Shown here: positions 24,710 through 33,098 of the stretch, one piece after another
Numbering within the stretch: the stretch's first letter is position 1
Layout: every line of letters starts with the position of its first letter
From: Hungateiclostridiaceae bacterium UBA3934
Lineage (GTDB): Bacteria; Bacillota; Clostridia; Acetivibrionales; DTU013
Assembly (NCBI GenBank): GCA_002385815.1
Contig: DGEE01000120.1
Span: forward strand, 1-60,571
Reading direction: 5' to 3'
DNA: 60,571 nucleotides
The notes under the pieces: model-generated
Told to the model about the DNA's origin: nothing
Seen by the model: the letters and a program-made list of their open reading frames with translations, nothing else
Databases searched by the model: none
Translations under genes and position numbers: made by a program

Positions 24710-24833
24710 CTATTCTGTGTCGGGTACCTGTGCACCGGCAGGATCAGGATATCAGCGCTGAAATCCTGACCATCGGGAAGATAAGGCGTCTGGTGCGGTA
24801 TGATCAGCCGGAGTACCGGATGCCCTGTTTTTC

Positions 24834-24862
24834 TTGACATAAAAATTAAAAAAGTTTACAAT
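24834..24862 (+). promoter_or_regulatory. Consensus sigma-A promoter of rny
   Basis: TTGACA (24834-24839), exactly 17 bases, TACAAT (24857-24862). Confidence 0.88.
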
Positions 24863-24894
24863 TAAGCTATGTTTCGTAAGAAAACAGACAGTGC

Positions 24895-25015
24895 AAGCTG
24901 TTTGAGCATTGTGAACAGCCGGTTTGAAAGGTAAAAGGCGGTTGTCGGTTCATTATTTGACTGTCCGTTCAGCGGGCAGCTTTTGATCACGATCGACTCT
25001 ATATCCATACAACCG
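24895..25015 (+). promoter_or_regulatory. Structured 5' leader of rny
   Basis: GCTGTT/AACAGC forms a hairpin near 24897-24919. CTGTCCG (24961-24967) pairs with CGGGCAG (24973-24979) and is followed by CTTTTG, resembling a weak terminator. CGGTTGT (24939-24945) can pair with ACAACCG (25009-25015), enclosing the second hairpin. RNase E is known to autoregulate through its leader in E. coli; a similar role here is inference. Confidence 0.45.
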
Positions 25016-25056
25016 GCGTCTGACCATTGAAAACTGAATAACAGGAGGTGTGTGCT

Positions 25057-26616
25057 ATTTTTGAATTGGCTATTGGAATTTTGATTGGCCTTGCAATTGG
25101 AGCAGTAATTGCTTCTTTTATATCGTTTCGGATCGGATATAACCGCAGAAAGATCGATGCTGAAGCTGAAATCGGAAGTGCTGAACAGGAATCCAGGCGA
25201 ATCATCAACGAAGCTTTGAAAACGGCTGAAAGTAAAAAACGGGAAGCGTTGCTCGAAGCTAAGGAGGAGGTTCACAGAAGCAGGATCGAGCTTGACAGGG
25301 AGATCAAAGAGAGACGAAGCGAAATCCAAAGGCAGGAAAGAAGACTCGTCCAGAAGGAAGAGACATTGGACAAAAAAGTTGAAGCCATTGAGCAAAAGGA
25401 CGAGCTGCTTAACAGGAAGCTGAAGGAAATTCAGGTCACACAGGAGAAAACAGCTGAACTTCACAGGCAACAGCTTGAGGAACTTGAAAGGATATCCGGG
25501 CTGTCCATCGAAGAAGCAAAGCAGTATCTGCTCAGGAATGTTGAAAATGAAGTCAGACATGAGATGGCAGTACTTGTGAAGGAACTGGAGGCAAAGGCCA
25601 GGGAAGAGGCAGAGACTAAAGCGAGAGACATCATCGCCACTGCGATCCAGAAATGTGCTGCAGACCACGTATCTGAAACCACGGTTTCTGTTGTTCCACT
25701 GCCCAACGATGAGATGAAAGGCCGTATCATAGGCCGTGAAGGAAGGAACATCAGGACTCTCGAAACTCTTACGGGGATAGATCTCATTATCGATGACACT
25801 CCGGAAGCAGTTATCCTGTCAGGATTTGATCCCATCAGGAGAGAAGTCGCACGAATAACGCTGGAGAAGCTTATTCTCGATGGAAGGATCCATCCAGCCA
25901 GAATCGAGGAAATGGTGGAAAAGGCCAAAAAAGAGGTCGACAACACGATACGCCAGGAAGGTGATCGGGCCACATTCGAGACAGGTGTGCACGGATTACA
26001 TCCCGAACTGGTAAAGCTTCTTGGAAAGCTCAAGTTCAGGACAAGTTACGGACAGAATGTGCTGAATCATTCAATCGAGGTGTCAACGCTGGCAGGCATC
26101 ATGGCAGCGGAGCTCGGAGCAGATGTGAATCTTGCGAAAAGAGCAGGTCTGTTGCATGATATAGGCAAAGCTGTTGACCATGAAATGGAAGGTTCGCATA
26201 TCACTATCGGTGCAGATCTCGCCAGGAAGTACAAGGAAGGCAGCGACGTAGTCAATGCCATATTGTCACATCACGGGGATGTAGAGCCTACATCGATAAT
26301 AGCTGTACTTGTTCAGGCAGCTGATTCGGTTTCCGCGGCAAGACCGGGCGCAAGAAGAGAAACGCTCGAATCATATATAAAACGGATTGAGAAACTTGAA
26401 GAAATAGCAAATTCCTTCCCCGGTGTGGATAAATGCTATGCCATACAGGCGGGCAGGGAAATAAGGATCATCGTAAAGCCAGAAGATGTATCAGATGATG
26501 AAATAGTATTGAAAGCAAGAGAAATAGTCCAAAAAATCGAAAGTGAACTTGAATATCCCGGTCAGATAAAGGTCAATGTAATTCGTGAAACAAGAGCAAT
26601 CGAATATGCAAAATGA
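25057..26616 (+). CDS. rny: Endoribonuclease Y (RNase Y)
   Basis: RNase Y is the membrane-bound endonuclease that starts mRNA decay in Firmicutes. The 519-residue protein has an N-terminal membrane segment (about residues 4-22), a long charged coiled coil (30-180), a KH RNA-binding domain (MKGRIIGREGRNIRTLETLTG) and an HD nuclease domain with LLHDIGK and VVNAILSHHGD. GGAGG lies at 25044-25048; the codon at ideal distance (8 bases) in frame is ATT 25057. The frame's GTG 25048 overlaps the ribosome site and TTG 25066 is 17 bases away. I therefore start at ATT 25057, which is unusual. Confidence 0.95.
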   Translation: MFELAIGILIGLAIGAVIASFISFRIGYNRRKIDAEAEIGSAEQESRRIINEALKTAESKKREALLEAKEEVHRSRIELDREIKERRSEIQRQERRLVQKEETLDKKVEAIEQKDELLNRKLKEIQVTQEKTAELHRQQLEELERISGLSIEEAKQYLLRNVENEVRHEMAVLVKELEAKAREEAETKARDIIATAIQKCAADHVSETTVSVVPLPNDEMKGRIIGREGRNIRTLETLTGIDLIIDDTPEAVILSGFDPIRREVARITLEKLILDGRIHPARIEEMVEKAKKEVDNTIRQEGDRATFETGVHGLHPELVKLLGKLKFRTSYGQNVLNHSIEVSTLAGIMAAELGADVNLAKRAGLLHDIGKAVDHEMEGSHITIGADLARKYKEGSDVVNAILSHHGDVEPTSIIAVLVQAADSVSAARPGARRETLESYIKRIEKLEEIANSFPGVDKCYAIQAGREIRIIVKPEDVSDDEIVLKAREIVQKIESELEYPGQIKVNVIRETRAIEYAK

Positions 26617-26630
26617 AATCGGAAAGAAAT

Positions 26631-26655
26631 AAAAAGCGTGCAATGCACGCTTTTT
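26631..26655 (+). terminator. Terminator of rny
   Basis: AAAAAGCGTGC (26631-26641) and GCACGCTTTTT (26645-26655) form a perfect 11-bp stem with an AAT loop and a T-run. Confidence 0.93.
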
Positions 26656-26703
26656 ATGTTATAGTAAAATAGATCAGACGCATATTATTAGTGACGGAGG
26701 ATC

Positions 26704-27483
26704 ATGGACTTGAGAGTATTGTTTATCGGAGATATCGTAGGCAGTCCGGGACGGAAAGCAGTCAAAAAATATATCGGTGAGCTGCGCAGCAAATACCGGT
26801 TTGATTATTGTGTCGCCAACGGTGAAAATGCAGCCGGTGGTTCCGGGATCACTTATGTGGTGGCCCAGGAATTGTATAACTGCGGCATACATGCTGTAAC
26901 CATGGGAAATCACACCTGGTCCAAAAGGGAGATCACCAACTTCATTGAAGGAGACACGAGGCTGGCAAGACCTGCCAATTATCCGCCCGGGCTTCCCGGA
27001 CAGGGAACGGTCATAATCGACGGCAGGCTTGGCGTTATAAGCCTCCTCGGGAGAATATACATGGATCCGGTGGATTGTCCTTTCAGAACACTGGACAGGG
27101 AACTGGAGTTGTTGAAGAAGCAGGTTAAAGCAGTTGTAGTTGATATCCATGCTGAAGCCACTTCTGAAAAATGTGCGCTGGCCTGGTATGCAGACGGCAG
27201 GGTCAGTGCTGTTATAGGTACTCATACTCATGTTCAGACGGCAGATGAGAGATTGCTCCCATGCGGTACAGCTTTCATCAGTGATGTCGGCATGACCGGT
27301 CCATACGAGGGCGTCATAGGAGTCAAAAGGGATCTGATAATCGAAAAATTCCGTACATCCATGCCTGTACGTTTCGAAGTGGCGAAAGGACCGGTTCAGT
27401 TCAATGGAGTCATCCTGGATATCGATGAAAAAACAGGCAGAACCCATGATATACAGCGCATTTCAAATGTGTTCAGTCTGTAA
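26704..27483 (+). CDS. ymdB: YmdB-family metallophosphoesterase
   Basis: A 259-residue protein of the TIGR00282 family; the Bacillus homologue YmdB hydrolyses 2',3'-cyclic nucleotide monophosphates and affects the motility-biofilm switch. Metal-site motifs are intact: FIGDIVGSPGRKAV, ANGENAAGG, MGNHTWSKREI, VDIHAEATSEK, GTHTHVQTADERLL. GGAGG precedes the ATG. It lies between rny and spoVS, as in Bacillus subtilis, where rny, ymdB and spoVS are adjacent. Upstream there is a strong terminator, so it probably has its own promoter. Confidence 0.93.
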   Translation: MDLRVLFIGDIVGSPGRKAVKKYIGELRSKYRFDYCVANGENAAGGSGITYVVAQELYNCGIHAVTMGNHTWSKREITNFIEGDTRLARPANYPPGLPGQGTVIIDGRLGVISLLGRIYMDPVDCPFRTLDRELELLKKQVKAVVVDIHAEATSEKCALAWYADGRVSAVIGTHTHVQTADERLLPCGTAFISDVGMTGPYEGVIGVKRDLIIEKFRTSMPVRFEVAKGPVQFNGVILDIDEKTGRTHDIQRISNVFSL

Positions 27484-27553
27484 TTACGGGTGATATGGAA
27501 ATGCTTTAATTATATAAAGCCGATTTATTTTACTAAATTTTAGCTCATTAAAG

Positions 27554-27578
27554 AGGAATTTGGGTTTTAATGTAGAAT
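27554..27578 (+). promoter_or_regulatory. Sigma-H-type promoter of spoVS
   Basis: AGGAATT (27554-27560), 13 bases, then AGAAT (27574-27578) fit the Bacillus sigma-H consensus (RWAGGANNT, 13-14 bases, HGAAT). In Bacillus spoVS is known to be sigma-H controlled. Confidence 0.6.
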
Positions 27579-27626
27579 TTTTCTAAATATAATAGAGAAT
27601 AATGTATGCAATAGGGGGTTATTATT

Positions 27627-27890
27627 ATGGATGTCTTAAAGATCTCAGCAAAATCAAATCCAAATTCCATAGCAGGTGCGCTGGCAGGAGTTATCAGAGA
27701 GCGAGGCGTGGCAGAAATGCAGGCTATAGGTGCCGGGGCTCTGAATCAGGCAGTGAAAGCAGTGGCAATCGCTCGTGGATTTGTAGCACCATCAGGTATC
27801 GAACTGATTTGTATCCCGGCTTTTACCGATATCATTATCGATGGTGAAGAGAGAACTGCAATCAAACTGATTGTAGAACCAAGAAAATAA
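27627..27890 (+). CDS. spoVS: Stage V sporulation protein S
   Basis: SpoVS is a small Alba-like, single-domain protein that in Bacillus is needed for dehydration of the spore core and affects septation. The 87-residue sequence is highly typical: MDVLKISAKSNPNSIAGALA, AIGAGALNQAVKAVAIARGF, LICIPAFTDIIIDGEERTAI. A GGGGG ribosome site lies about 8 bases before the ATG. It is monocistronic between a sigma-H-like promoter and a strong terminator. Confidence 0.97.
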   Translation: MDVLKISAKSNPNSIAGALAGVIRERGVAEMQAIGAGALNQAVKAVAIARGFVAPSGIELICIPAFTDIIIDGEERTAIKLIVEPRK

Positions 27891-27906
27891 AGAATTGATT
27901 TACAGG

Positions 27907-27938
27907 CTGCCGGTCACTGAATGATCGGCAGTTTTTTT
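27907..27938 (+). terminator. Terminator of spoVS
   Basis: CTGCCGGTCA (27907-27916) pairs with TGATCGGCAG (27922-27931; one G-U), followed by seven T. Confidence 0.93.
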
Positions 27939-28068
27939 GAAAAACAAACCAGTGCCTGATACATATAAAAGCGTTTCGATCAGCTGCTATAAGCCTGTGG
28001 ATTCCTGTATTGAGTATGGATATCGGATGTGATAATATGTGATTGTGACAAGAGCGGAGGGACCTTTT

Positions 28069-28908
28069 TTGAAGAAGTATGAGAGGATAGGCAGAAGTAC
28101 GGTCCTGGTGACTGATGGATCGATGAAATATATCGAGTTTGAAAGTTTGAACAAATACAGAGATGTACTGGTGCATTTCATGAGCACCAGACACGGCGGT
28201 GTGAGCCGTGGAGAGTGCAGTACTCTCAATCTTGGTTTTGGCAGGAATGATGACAGGCAAAATGTCATTGAAAATTTCAGGCGGATATGCGATGCAACTG
28301 CAGTGGAAACTGAAAGCCTGGTTTTTACTAACCAGGTACATGGGACGAAAGTTTTGATGGTCGATGAAAATGACCGTGGAAAAGGTTTGGTGAAGGAAAG
28401 CGACCTGAAAGGATCAGATGGGCTGTTTACAGTAACTCCCAATGTAACTCTGGTTACTTTCCATGCAGACTGTGCTCCGATATTTCTGTTCGAGCCCTCG
28501 ATAAATGCTGCAGCACTTCTTCATTCCGGATGGAAAGGGACTCTTTCGGATATAGTATCAGAGGCGATGTCAGCAATGAAAAAGATCCCGGGATTCGATG
28601 CCGGAAGAGTCGAGGCTGTGATAGGGCCTTCGATAGGATTTTGCTGTTTCGAAGTGGATGAGGACGTTTACTGGCTGTTCAGGGACAAATATGCAGATGA
28701 TGCTTTCTACTGCCGAGTTTCCGATTCAAAATGGAAGATAGATCTCAAGGGGATCATCAAGACCAGGTTGGCTGAAGAAGGCATAGACGAGAAAAAGATA
28801 AATGACTGCGATATTTGCACAAAATGCCGTAATGATCTGTTCTTCTCATACAGAGGTGATATGGGCAGGACAGGCAGTATGGCTGCTTTTATGCAGATAA
28901 GACGATGA
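28069..28908 (+). CDS. pgeF: PgeF/YfiH-family laccase-domain protein
   Basis: A 279-residue protein of the DUF152/YlmD/YfiH family. Homologues have been reported as purine nucleoside phosphorylases/adenosine deaminases, and in E. coli as a peptidoglycan editing factor. Metal-binding motifs are visible: STRHGGVSRG, VTFHADCAPIFL, HSGWKGT, IGFCCFEV and the C-terminal CTKCRNDLFFSYRGD. I start at TTG 28069, preceded by GGAGGG 8 bases upstream, rather than the GTG at 28039 without such a site. It is followed 10 bases later by a binding-protein gene. Confidence 0.9.
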   Translation: MKKYERIGRSTVLVTDGSMKYIEFESLNKYRDVLVHFMSTRHGGVSRGECSTLNLGFGRNDDRQNVIENFRRICDATAVETESLVFTNQVHGTKVLMVDENDRGKGLVKESDLKGSDGLFTVTPNVTLVTFHADCAPIFLFEPSINAAALLHSGWKGTLSDIVSEAMSAMKKIPGFDAGRVEAVIGPSIGFCCFEVDEDVYWLFRDKYADDAFYCRVSDSKWKIDLKGIIKTRLAEEGIDEKKINDCDICTKCRNDLFFSYRGDMGRTGSMAAFMQIRR

Positions 28909-28918
28909 GGAGTTTTTA

Positions 28919-30730
28919 ATGAAACGGGTTTGCAAGATTATAACTTTGATCATAGTTTCCATGCTGCTGACCTCGTGTCAGACTGGCCGGGAGTTCGAAC
29001 AGCTCCGGAGACTCCATGAGCGATATGAATCAGATATTACCGGAAACAAACATATCAACGAAGACGATATTCTGGACAGAGGCCCGGAAAAGGGAGGCAC
29101 ACTGAAGCTTTTCACGACAAAGCCGGATACACTCAATCCGGTGCTGACAACCAACTCGTATACTGCAGATTTTCTGGGACTCATATACGAAGGACTGACC
29201 CGTCTTGATGAAAACCAGAGGGCTTTGCCTGTACTGTCTGACAGATGGACTGTTTCCGATGACGGACTGATATGGGAATTCCACATCAGGGATGGTATCC
29301 TGTGGCATGACGGTGAGGCGTTTACTGCTTATGATGTGGAATTTACGATACAGACCATACTTAATCCGTCAATAGATTCACCGTATAAATCTCTGCTTCT
29401 AAATGTATCAAAATGCGTTGCAACAGATTCATCAACTGTAAGGATAGCATTGAAAAAGCCAAATTCCTTTACACCGGAAATGATGAGTTTCCCGATCATA
29501 CCTAAGCATCAGTTTTCAACTGTGGATGTCCTTACGGCATCAAGGGACCTTAAACCTGTTGGGACAGGTCCTTACAGATTTGTTTCATATGATGGAGCTG
29601 AAAATATCATGCTGACCCTTTATGATGACTGGTGGTGCCTGAACGCAGACCAAAATCTGAAATCAGAAGGCATGTATATCGAAAACATACAGGTCAATAT
29701 ATTCAGAAAAGCAGAAGATGCCATGGGAGCATTCCAGTCCGGAGATGTGGATGTGGTGGGTCTGGAACTGAATGAGTATCTGAAGTACATGGGAAGGACC
29801 GATCTGGCCATAAAAAATTATGCTTCCAGAAATTTTGAATTCATCACTCTTAACCTGAATGATCCCGTATTATCGGATATTTATGCCAGAAGGGCCATAG
29901 CACTTTCCATCGACAAGCAAAGCATAATAAAAGAGGTGCTGCGTGGGGCTGCTGTAGAGTCAGAACTGCCTGTTCTGCCCGACTGCTGGCTGGAAAACTC
30001 TGATGAAATCTTTCGCGGCGGGGGAAAAGACGCTTCATCCATTGATCAGGAGAACCAGAAGAGAGACATGACTGGTGGTGAAGACAAGACTCAGGCTGAC
30101 AGCGGAGATATGAATGATCCGGATGCTGCTGAGACAGTTGAGGAAGTGCTGACGCTGGGCGGATGGAAGCAAAACCAGCAAGGATATTACAAAGTGATCA
30201 GGGGAAGCAGGAGATATCTGACACTGGATCTGCTGGTCAATTCCAACAACAGTCTGCGTGTCCGGGCTGCTGAGATGATTTGCAGCCAACTTGAAGAGGT
30301 CGGCATTAAGGTCAACCTGATACAGCTTCCCTGGAATGACATGCTCAACAGGATCAATTCCGGCAAGTACAAAATGGCGATCATGGGATGCAGGGTTCCC
30401 CAGATACCGGACATATCATTTATGTATTCCGATGGTTATCTGACATATGCATCATCTCCACGGTATTCTGAAGCATGGAATGTATCCGGATACAGGAATC
30501 CGGAGGTCGACGAGTATGTTTCAAAGCTCTTCGGTGAAATAGATGAGGGTACAAGAAAAGAGACATATAAAGCCTTAAAGGATCAGGTTCTATACGATTG
30601 CCCGTATATCGGCCTTTATTTTCTGAAGGATGCAATGGTTTACGGCAAAGATGTCAGGGGGCCCTTGACACCGTTCACATGGGACAGGTTCAACGGTATA
30701 TATCATTGGTACAAGCCTGCACCCTGGTGA
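28919..30730 (+). CDS. Peptide ABC transporter substrate-binding lipoprotein
   Basis: A 603-residue extracellular solute-binding protein family 5 (OppA/DppA-like) member. It has a lipoprotein signal with lipobox LTSC, cysteine at residue 20, then the family blocks GGTLKLFTTKPDTLNPVLTT, IYEGLTRLDENQRALPVLSDRW and FHIRDGILWHDGEAFTAYDVEFT. Ligand unknown, probably peptide. A hydrophilic, low-complexity stretch (about residues 364-403) interrupts the domain and looks like a loop insertion. No permease or ATPase gene is next to it, so it either works with a transporter encoded elsewhere or has another role. Confidence 0.92.
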   Translation: MKRVCKIITLIIVSMLLTSCQTGREFEQLRRLHERYESDITGNKHINEDDILDRGPEKGGTLKLFTTKPDTLNPVLTTNSYTADFLGLIYEGLTRLDENQRALPVLSDRWTVSDDGLIWEFHIRDGILWHDGEAFTAYDVEFTIQTILNPSIDSPYKSLLLNVSKCVATDSSTVRIALKKPNSFTPEMMSFPIIPKHQFSTVDVLTASRDLKPVGTGPYRFVSYDGAENIMLTLYDDWWCLNADQNLKSEGMYIENIQVNIFRKAEDAMGAFQSGDVDVVGLELNEYLKYMGRTDLAIKNYASRNFEFITLNLNDPVLSDIYARRAIALSIDKQSIIKEVLRGAAVESELPVLPDCWLENSDEIFRGGGKDASSIDQENQKRDMTGGEDKTQADSGDMNDPDAAETVEEVLTLGGWKQNQQGYYKVIRGSRRYLTLDLLVNSNNSLRVRAAEMICSQLEEVGIKVNLIQLPWNDMLNRINSGKYKMAIMGCRVPQIPDISFMYSDGYLTYASSPRYSEAWNVSGYRNPEVDEYVSKLFGEIDEGTRKETYKALKDQVLYDCPYIGLYFLKDAMVYGKDVRGPLTPFTWDRFNGIYHWYKPAPW

Positions 30731-30829
30731 CCTGCTGATTTTAACGGCTGAAATATCAGGCAGCACTATGCCTCTGTATTCGACCAAAGAACCGAATCAC
30801 TGCAAACAACATTGGAAGGAGTTGCCTAA

Positions 30830-31312
30830 ATGCTCTGGATAATTATAACTTTACTTGTGATAATCACAGATCAGCTTACGAAGTATATCGTAGTAAAGAA
30901 TATAGAACCTTCGGATATGATACCTGTTATAGACAAGTTTTTCTATCTGACGCTCCACAGGAATCCGGGCGGTGCCTGGGGCATATTTCAGAACAATAGC
31001 ACGATATTCCTGATTTTGATACCAGTGATCGCAATCTTCGTACTTATCACCATCATAAGGAATAATGACAGGTTCCTGCGGGTGGTTCTGGCATTGATAC
31101 TGGGAGGTGCGATAGGGAATTATATAGACAGGATAGCCGGGGGAAAGGTGATCGATTTTTTATTGTTCTACATAGGTTCATATCCGTTCCCCATATTCAA
31201 TGTGGCGGATATAGCCGTGACATGCGGTACCATATTACTCGCAGTTTACGTTTTATTCATATACAAAGAACCGGAAAAAAAAGAACAGGGTGAGGAGCAA
31301 AATGAGGAATGA
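30830..31312 (+). CDS. lspA: Lipoprotein signal peptidase (signal peptidase II)
   Basis: LspA removes the signal peptide from diacylglyceryl-modified prolipoproteins such as the two lipoproteins encoded here (28919 and 43176). The 160-residue protein has four membrane segments and both catalytic aspartates: D100 in GNYIDR and D127 in FNVADIAV; D14 in DQLTK is also conserved. A charged C-terminal tail (KEPEKKEQGEEQNEE) is typical of clostridial LspA. GGAAGGAG precedes the ATG. Its last 11 bases overlap the rluD start, consistent with coupling. Confidence 0.96.
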   Translation: MLWIIITLLVIITDQLTKYIVVKNIEPSDMIPVIDKFFYLTLHRNPGGAWGIFQNNSTIFLILIPVIAIFVLITIIRNNDRFLRVVLALILGGAIGNYIDRIAGGKVIDFLLFYIGSYPFPIFNVADIAVTCGTILLAVYVLFIYKEPEKKEQGEEQNEE

Positions 31313-32222
31313 GACCTTCACCGTTACTTCGGAGGATGAAGGAAAGCGTCTGGATGTATGGCTCACAGACGTTCTTGGCAGCCTTTCCAGGTCCTATGTG
31401 GGAAAACTGATACAGCAGGGTAATGTGACAGTTGACGGGAAAGCGCAAAAAGCCGGGTATAAATTAAAGACAGGTGACTATATTGAGATAAGTATTCCTG
31501 AACCCAGGCAGATGGAAGTCAGGGCTGAAGATATCCCACTGGATATAATACATGAAGACAATGATATAATCGTTATAAACAAACCCAGAGGTATGGTCGT
31601 GCATCCGGCAGCGGGCAATTACAGCGGGACTCTGGTCAATGCTTTGCTGAAGCATTGCAGCGGCTCCCTGTCAGATATCAACGGTGTCATCCGCCCCGGT
31701 ATAGTGCACAGGATAGACAAGGATACTACAGGTGTGCTGGTAATCGCAAAAAACAACAATGCACATGCGCTATTATCCCGAAAGCTGAAAGAACATGACG
31801 TCAAAAGGATCTATACTGCTGTTGTCGAAGGTGTAATCAATGAAGAGCGCGGGATGATAGATGCGCCCATTGGCAGACATCCTGCGGACAGAAAAAAGAT
31901 GGCAGTCAATTTAAAGAACGGCAAGAGAGCCGTGACGTATTTCAGGGTACTGGAGCGCTTTAAGTCTGCAACTCTGCTGGAATTGAAGCTGGAGACAGGA
32001 AGGACGCATCAGATCAGGGTCCATATGTCTTATATAGGCCATCCGCTGGCAGGGGATACAGTATATGGCAGAAAGAAGCAGCTTTACGAAATTGATGGAC
32101 AGGCTCTGCATGCGGCTGTGCTGGGCTTTGAGCATCCGGGCACGGGTGAATACGTGGAGTATTCTGCCGAGCCGCCGGAGGAGTTCAAAAAGCTGGTGGA
32201 GAAGCTCAGACATGATAAATAA
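31302..32222 (+). CDS. RluD-family 23S rRNA pseudouridine synthase
   Basis: A 306-residue RluA/RluD-family enzyme converting uridines of 23S rRNA to pseudouridine. N-terminal S4 RNA-binding domain (residues 14-70), catalytic domain with the nucleophile D139 in HRIDKDTTGVL, and the motif ETGRTHQIRVHMSYIGHPLAGD. Start at ATG 31302 (GGTGAGGAG upstream) overlaps lspA by 11 bases; the frame's ATG at 31290 is an alternative with a weaker site. The lspA-rluD pair is a common Firmicute arrangement directly upstream of pyrR. RluD is more likely than RluC from context, but the exact target is uncertain. Confidence 0.93.
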   Translation: MRNETFTVTSEDEGKRLDVWLTDVLGSLSRSYVGKLIQQGNVTVDGKAQKAGYKLKTGDYIEISIPEPRQMEVRAEDIPLDIIHEDNDIIVINKPRGMVVHPAAGNYSGTLVNALLKHCSGSLSDINGVIRPGIVHRIDKDTTGVLVIAKNNNAHALLSRKLKEHDVKRIYTAVVEGVINEERGMIDAPIGRHPADRKKMAVNLKNGKRAVTYFRVLERFKSATLLELKLETGRTHQIRVHMSYIGHPLAGDTVYGRKKQLYEIDGQALHAAVLGFEHPGTGEYVEYSAEPPEEFKKLVEKLRHDK

Positions 32223-32335
32223 AACTTGCAGGTTAGTGGATCATTAGCTTTCGAGACCTTATGAAAAAATGGGCATGGTATGGACGAACATGATCAGGGG
32301 TCAGATAAGGTATATTTGCCAGATAATTCTTAATA

Positions 32336-32364
32336 TTTTGTAAAATATATAGACAAGCTATAAT
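32336..32364 (+). promoter_or_regulatory. Promoter of the pyr operon
   Basis: TTTTGT (32336-32341), 17 bases, TATAAT (32359-32364). The -10 is perfect, the -35 weak. Transcription from here gives a leader of about 170 bases before pyrR. Confidence 0.6.
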
Positions 32365-32407
32365 TGGTATGTTAATATAAATTGAAATTCAAAAAAACCT
32401 TTTAATT

Positions 32408-32421
32408 AGTCCAGAGAGGCT
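32408..32421 (+). promoter_or_regulatory. PyrR-binding loop in the leader
   Basis: AGTCCAGAGAGGCT matches the PyrR recognition consensus ARUCCNGNGAGGYU at every position. In the known mechanism UMP-bound PyrR stabilises this hairpin, which prevents the antiterminator and lets the downstream terminator form. GGAAG (32422-32426) can pair with CTTCC (32473-32477), so it overlaps the terminator arm and could act as the antiterminator. Confidence 0.92.
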
Positions 32422-32471
32422 GGAAGGGTGTAATAAGATGGATGTGACAGGCTTGTGCCTGTGATGTTATT

Positions 32472-32501
32472 GCTTCCTGCCTTCGGACGGGAAGCTTTTT
32501 T
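32472..32501 (+). terminator. Attenuator terminator of the pyr operon
   Basis: GCTTCC (32472-32477) pairs with GGAAGC (32490-32495), with an inner C-TTCG-G tetraloop, followed by six T. Confidence 0.92.
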
Positions 32502-32543
32502 AGTCTTATCCAACAGACCTGCAGAAAGGGGAGGTGGCCTCAA

Positions 32544-33098
32544 ATGACCGACAAAGCTGAAATCATGGATGAAAGTGCCATAATGAGAGCTGTGACCAGA
32601 ATCGCCCATGAAATCATCGAAAGAAACAAGGGTGTGGAGGATGTCCATCTTATCGGCATCCAAAGGCGCGGAGTTCCGCTGGCCAGGCTTATAGCGTCCA
32701 AAATCAGTGATGTGGAAGGCAAGGAAGTACCGGTAGGCATTCTCGACATCACCTTTTACAGAGATGATCTGAGCATGCTTTCAGAGCATCCTGTAGTCAA
32801 CGGCACTGAAATAAATTTTCCTGTGACGGACAAGATAATAGTGCTGGTGGATGACGTACTCTATACAGGCAGGACAGCGCGGGCGGCCATAGATGCTGTA
32901 ATGGACATTGGAAGGCCCAGGATCATCCAGTTGGCAATACTGATCGACAGAGGCCACAGAGAATTGCCCATCAGAGCTGATTATGTAGGCAAGAATGTCC
33001 CGACTTCAAGGTCGGAGATGGTGAATGTGAAACTCATGGAATTCGATGGAGTGAATAAGGTAACGTTGAGCGATATCAAGCCCGGTTTGAAGAAGTGA
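32544..33098 (+). CDS. pyrR: Pyrimidine operon attenuator and uracil phosphoribosyltransferase PyrR
   Basis: PyrR binds UMP and the leader RNA to control the pyr operon and has weak UPRTase activity. The 184-residue protein has the PRPP-binding motif VLVDDVLYTGRTARAA (residues 100-115) and the start region LIGIQRRGVPLA with the phosphate site. Length and C-terminus (KPGLKK) fit the family. GGGGAGG lies about 10 bases before the ATG. The leader carries the matching PyrR-binding sequence, so the protein is expected to control its own gene and the genes behind it. Confidence 0.97.
   Translation: MTDKAEIMDESAIMRAVTRIAHEIIERNKGVEDVHLIGIQRRGVPLARLIASKISDVEGKEVPVGILDITFYRDDLSMLSEHPVVNGTEINFPVTDKIIVLVDDVLYTGRTARAAIDAVMDIGRPRIIQLAILIDRGHRELPIRADYVGKNVPTSRSEMVNVKLMEFDGVNKVTLSDIKPGLKK

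Larger units (their letters stand above)
24710..25056. other. Intergenic region and leader of rny
   Basis: 347 bases with no gene. It contains a 26-base palindromic hairpin (24744-24769: TCAGGAT / ATCCTGA around TCAGCGCTGA), a poor T-run at 24828-24832, the rny promoter (24834-24862), and about 185 bases of 5' leader with three possible helices (see the leader entry). Confidence 0.7.
32223..32543. other. rluD-pyrR intergenic region and PyrR leader
   Basis: About 320 bases: a 7-bp imperfectly placed pair (ACCTTAT 32256-32262 / ATAAGGT 32305-32311) after rluD, then the pyr promoter (32336-32364), and the attenuator leader with the PyrR site and terminator. No gene. Confidence 0.7.
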
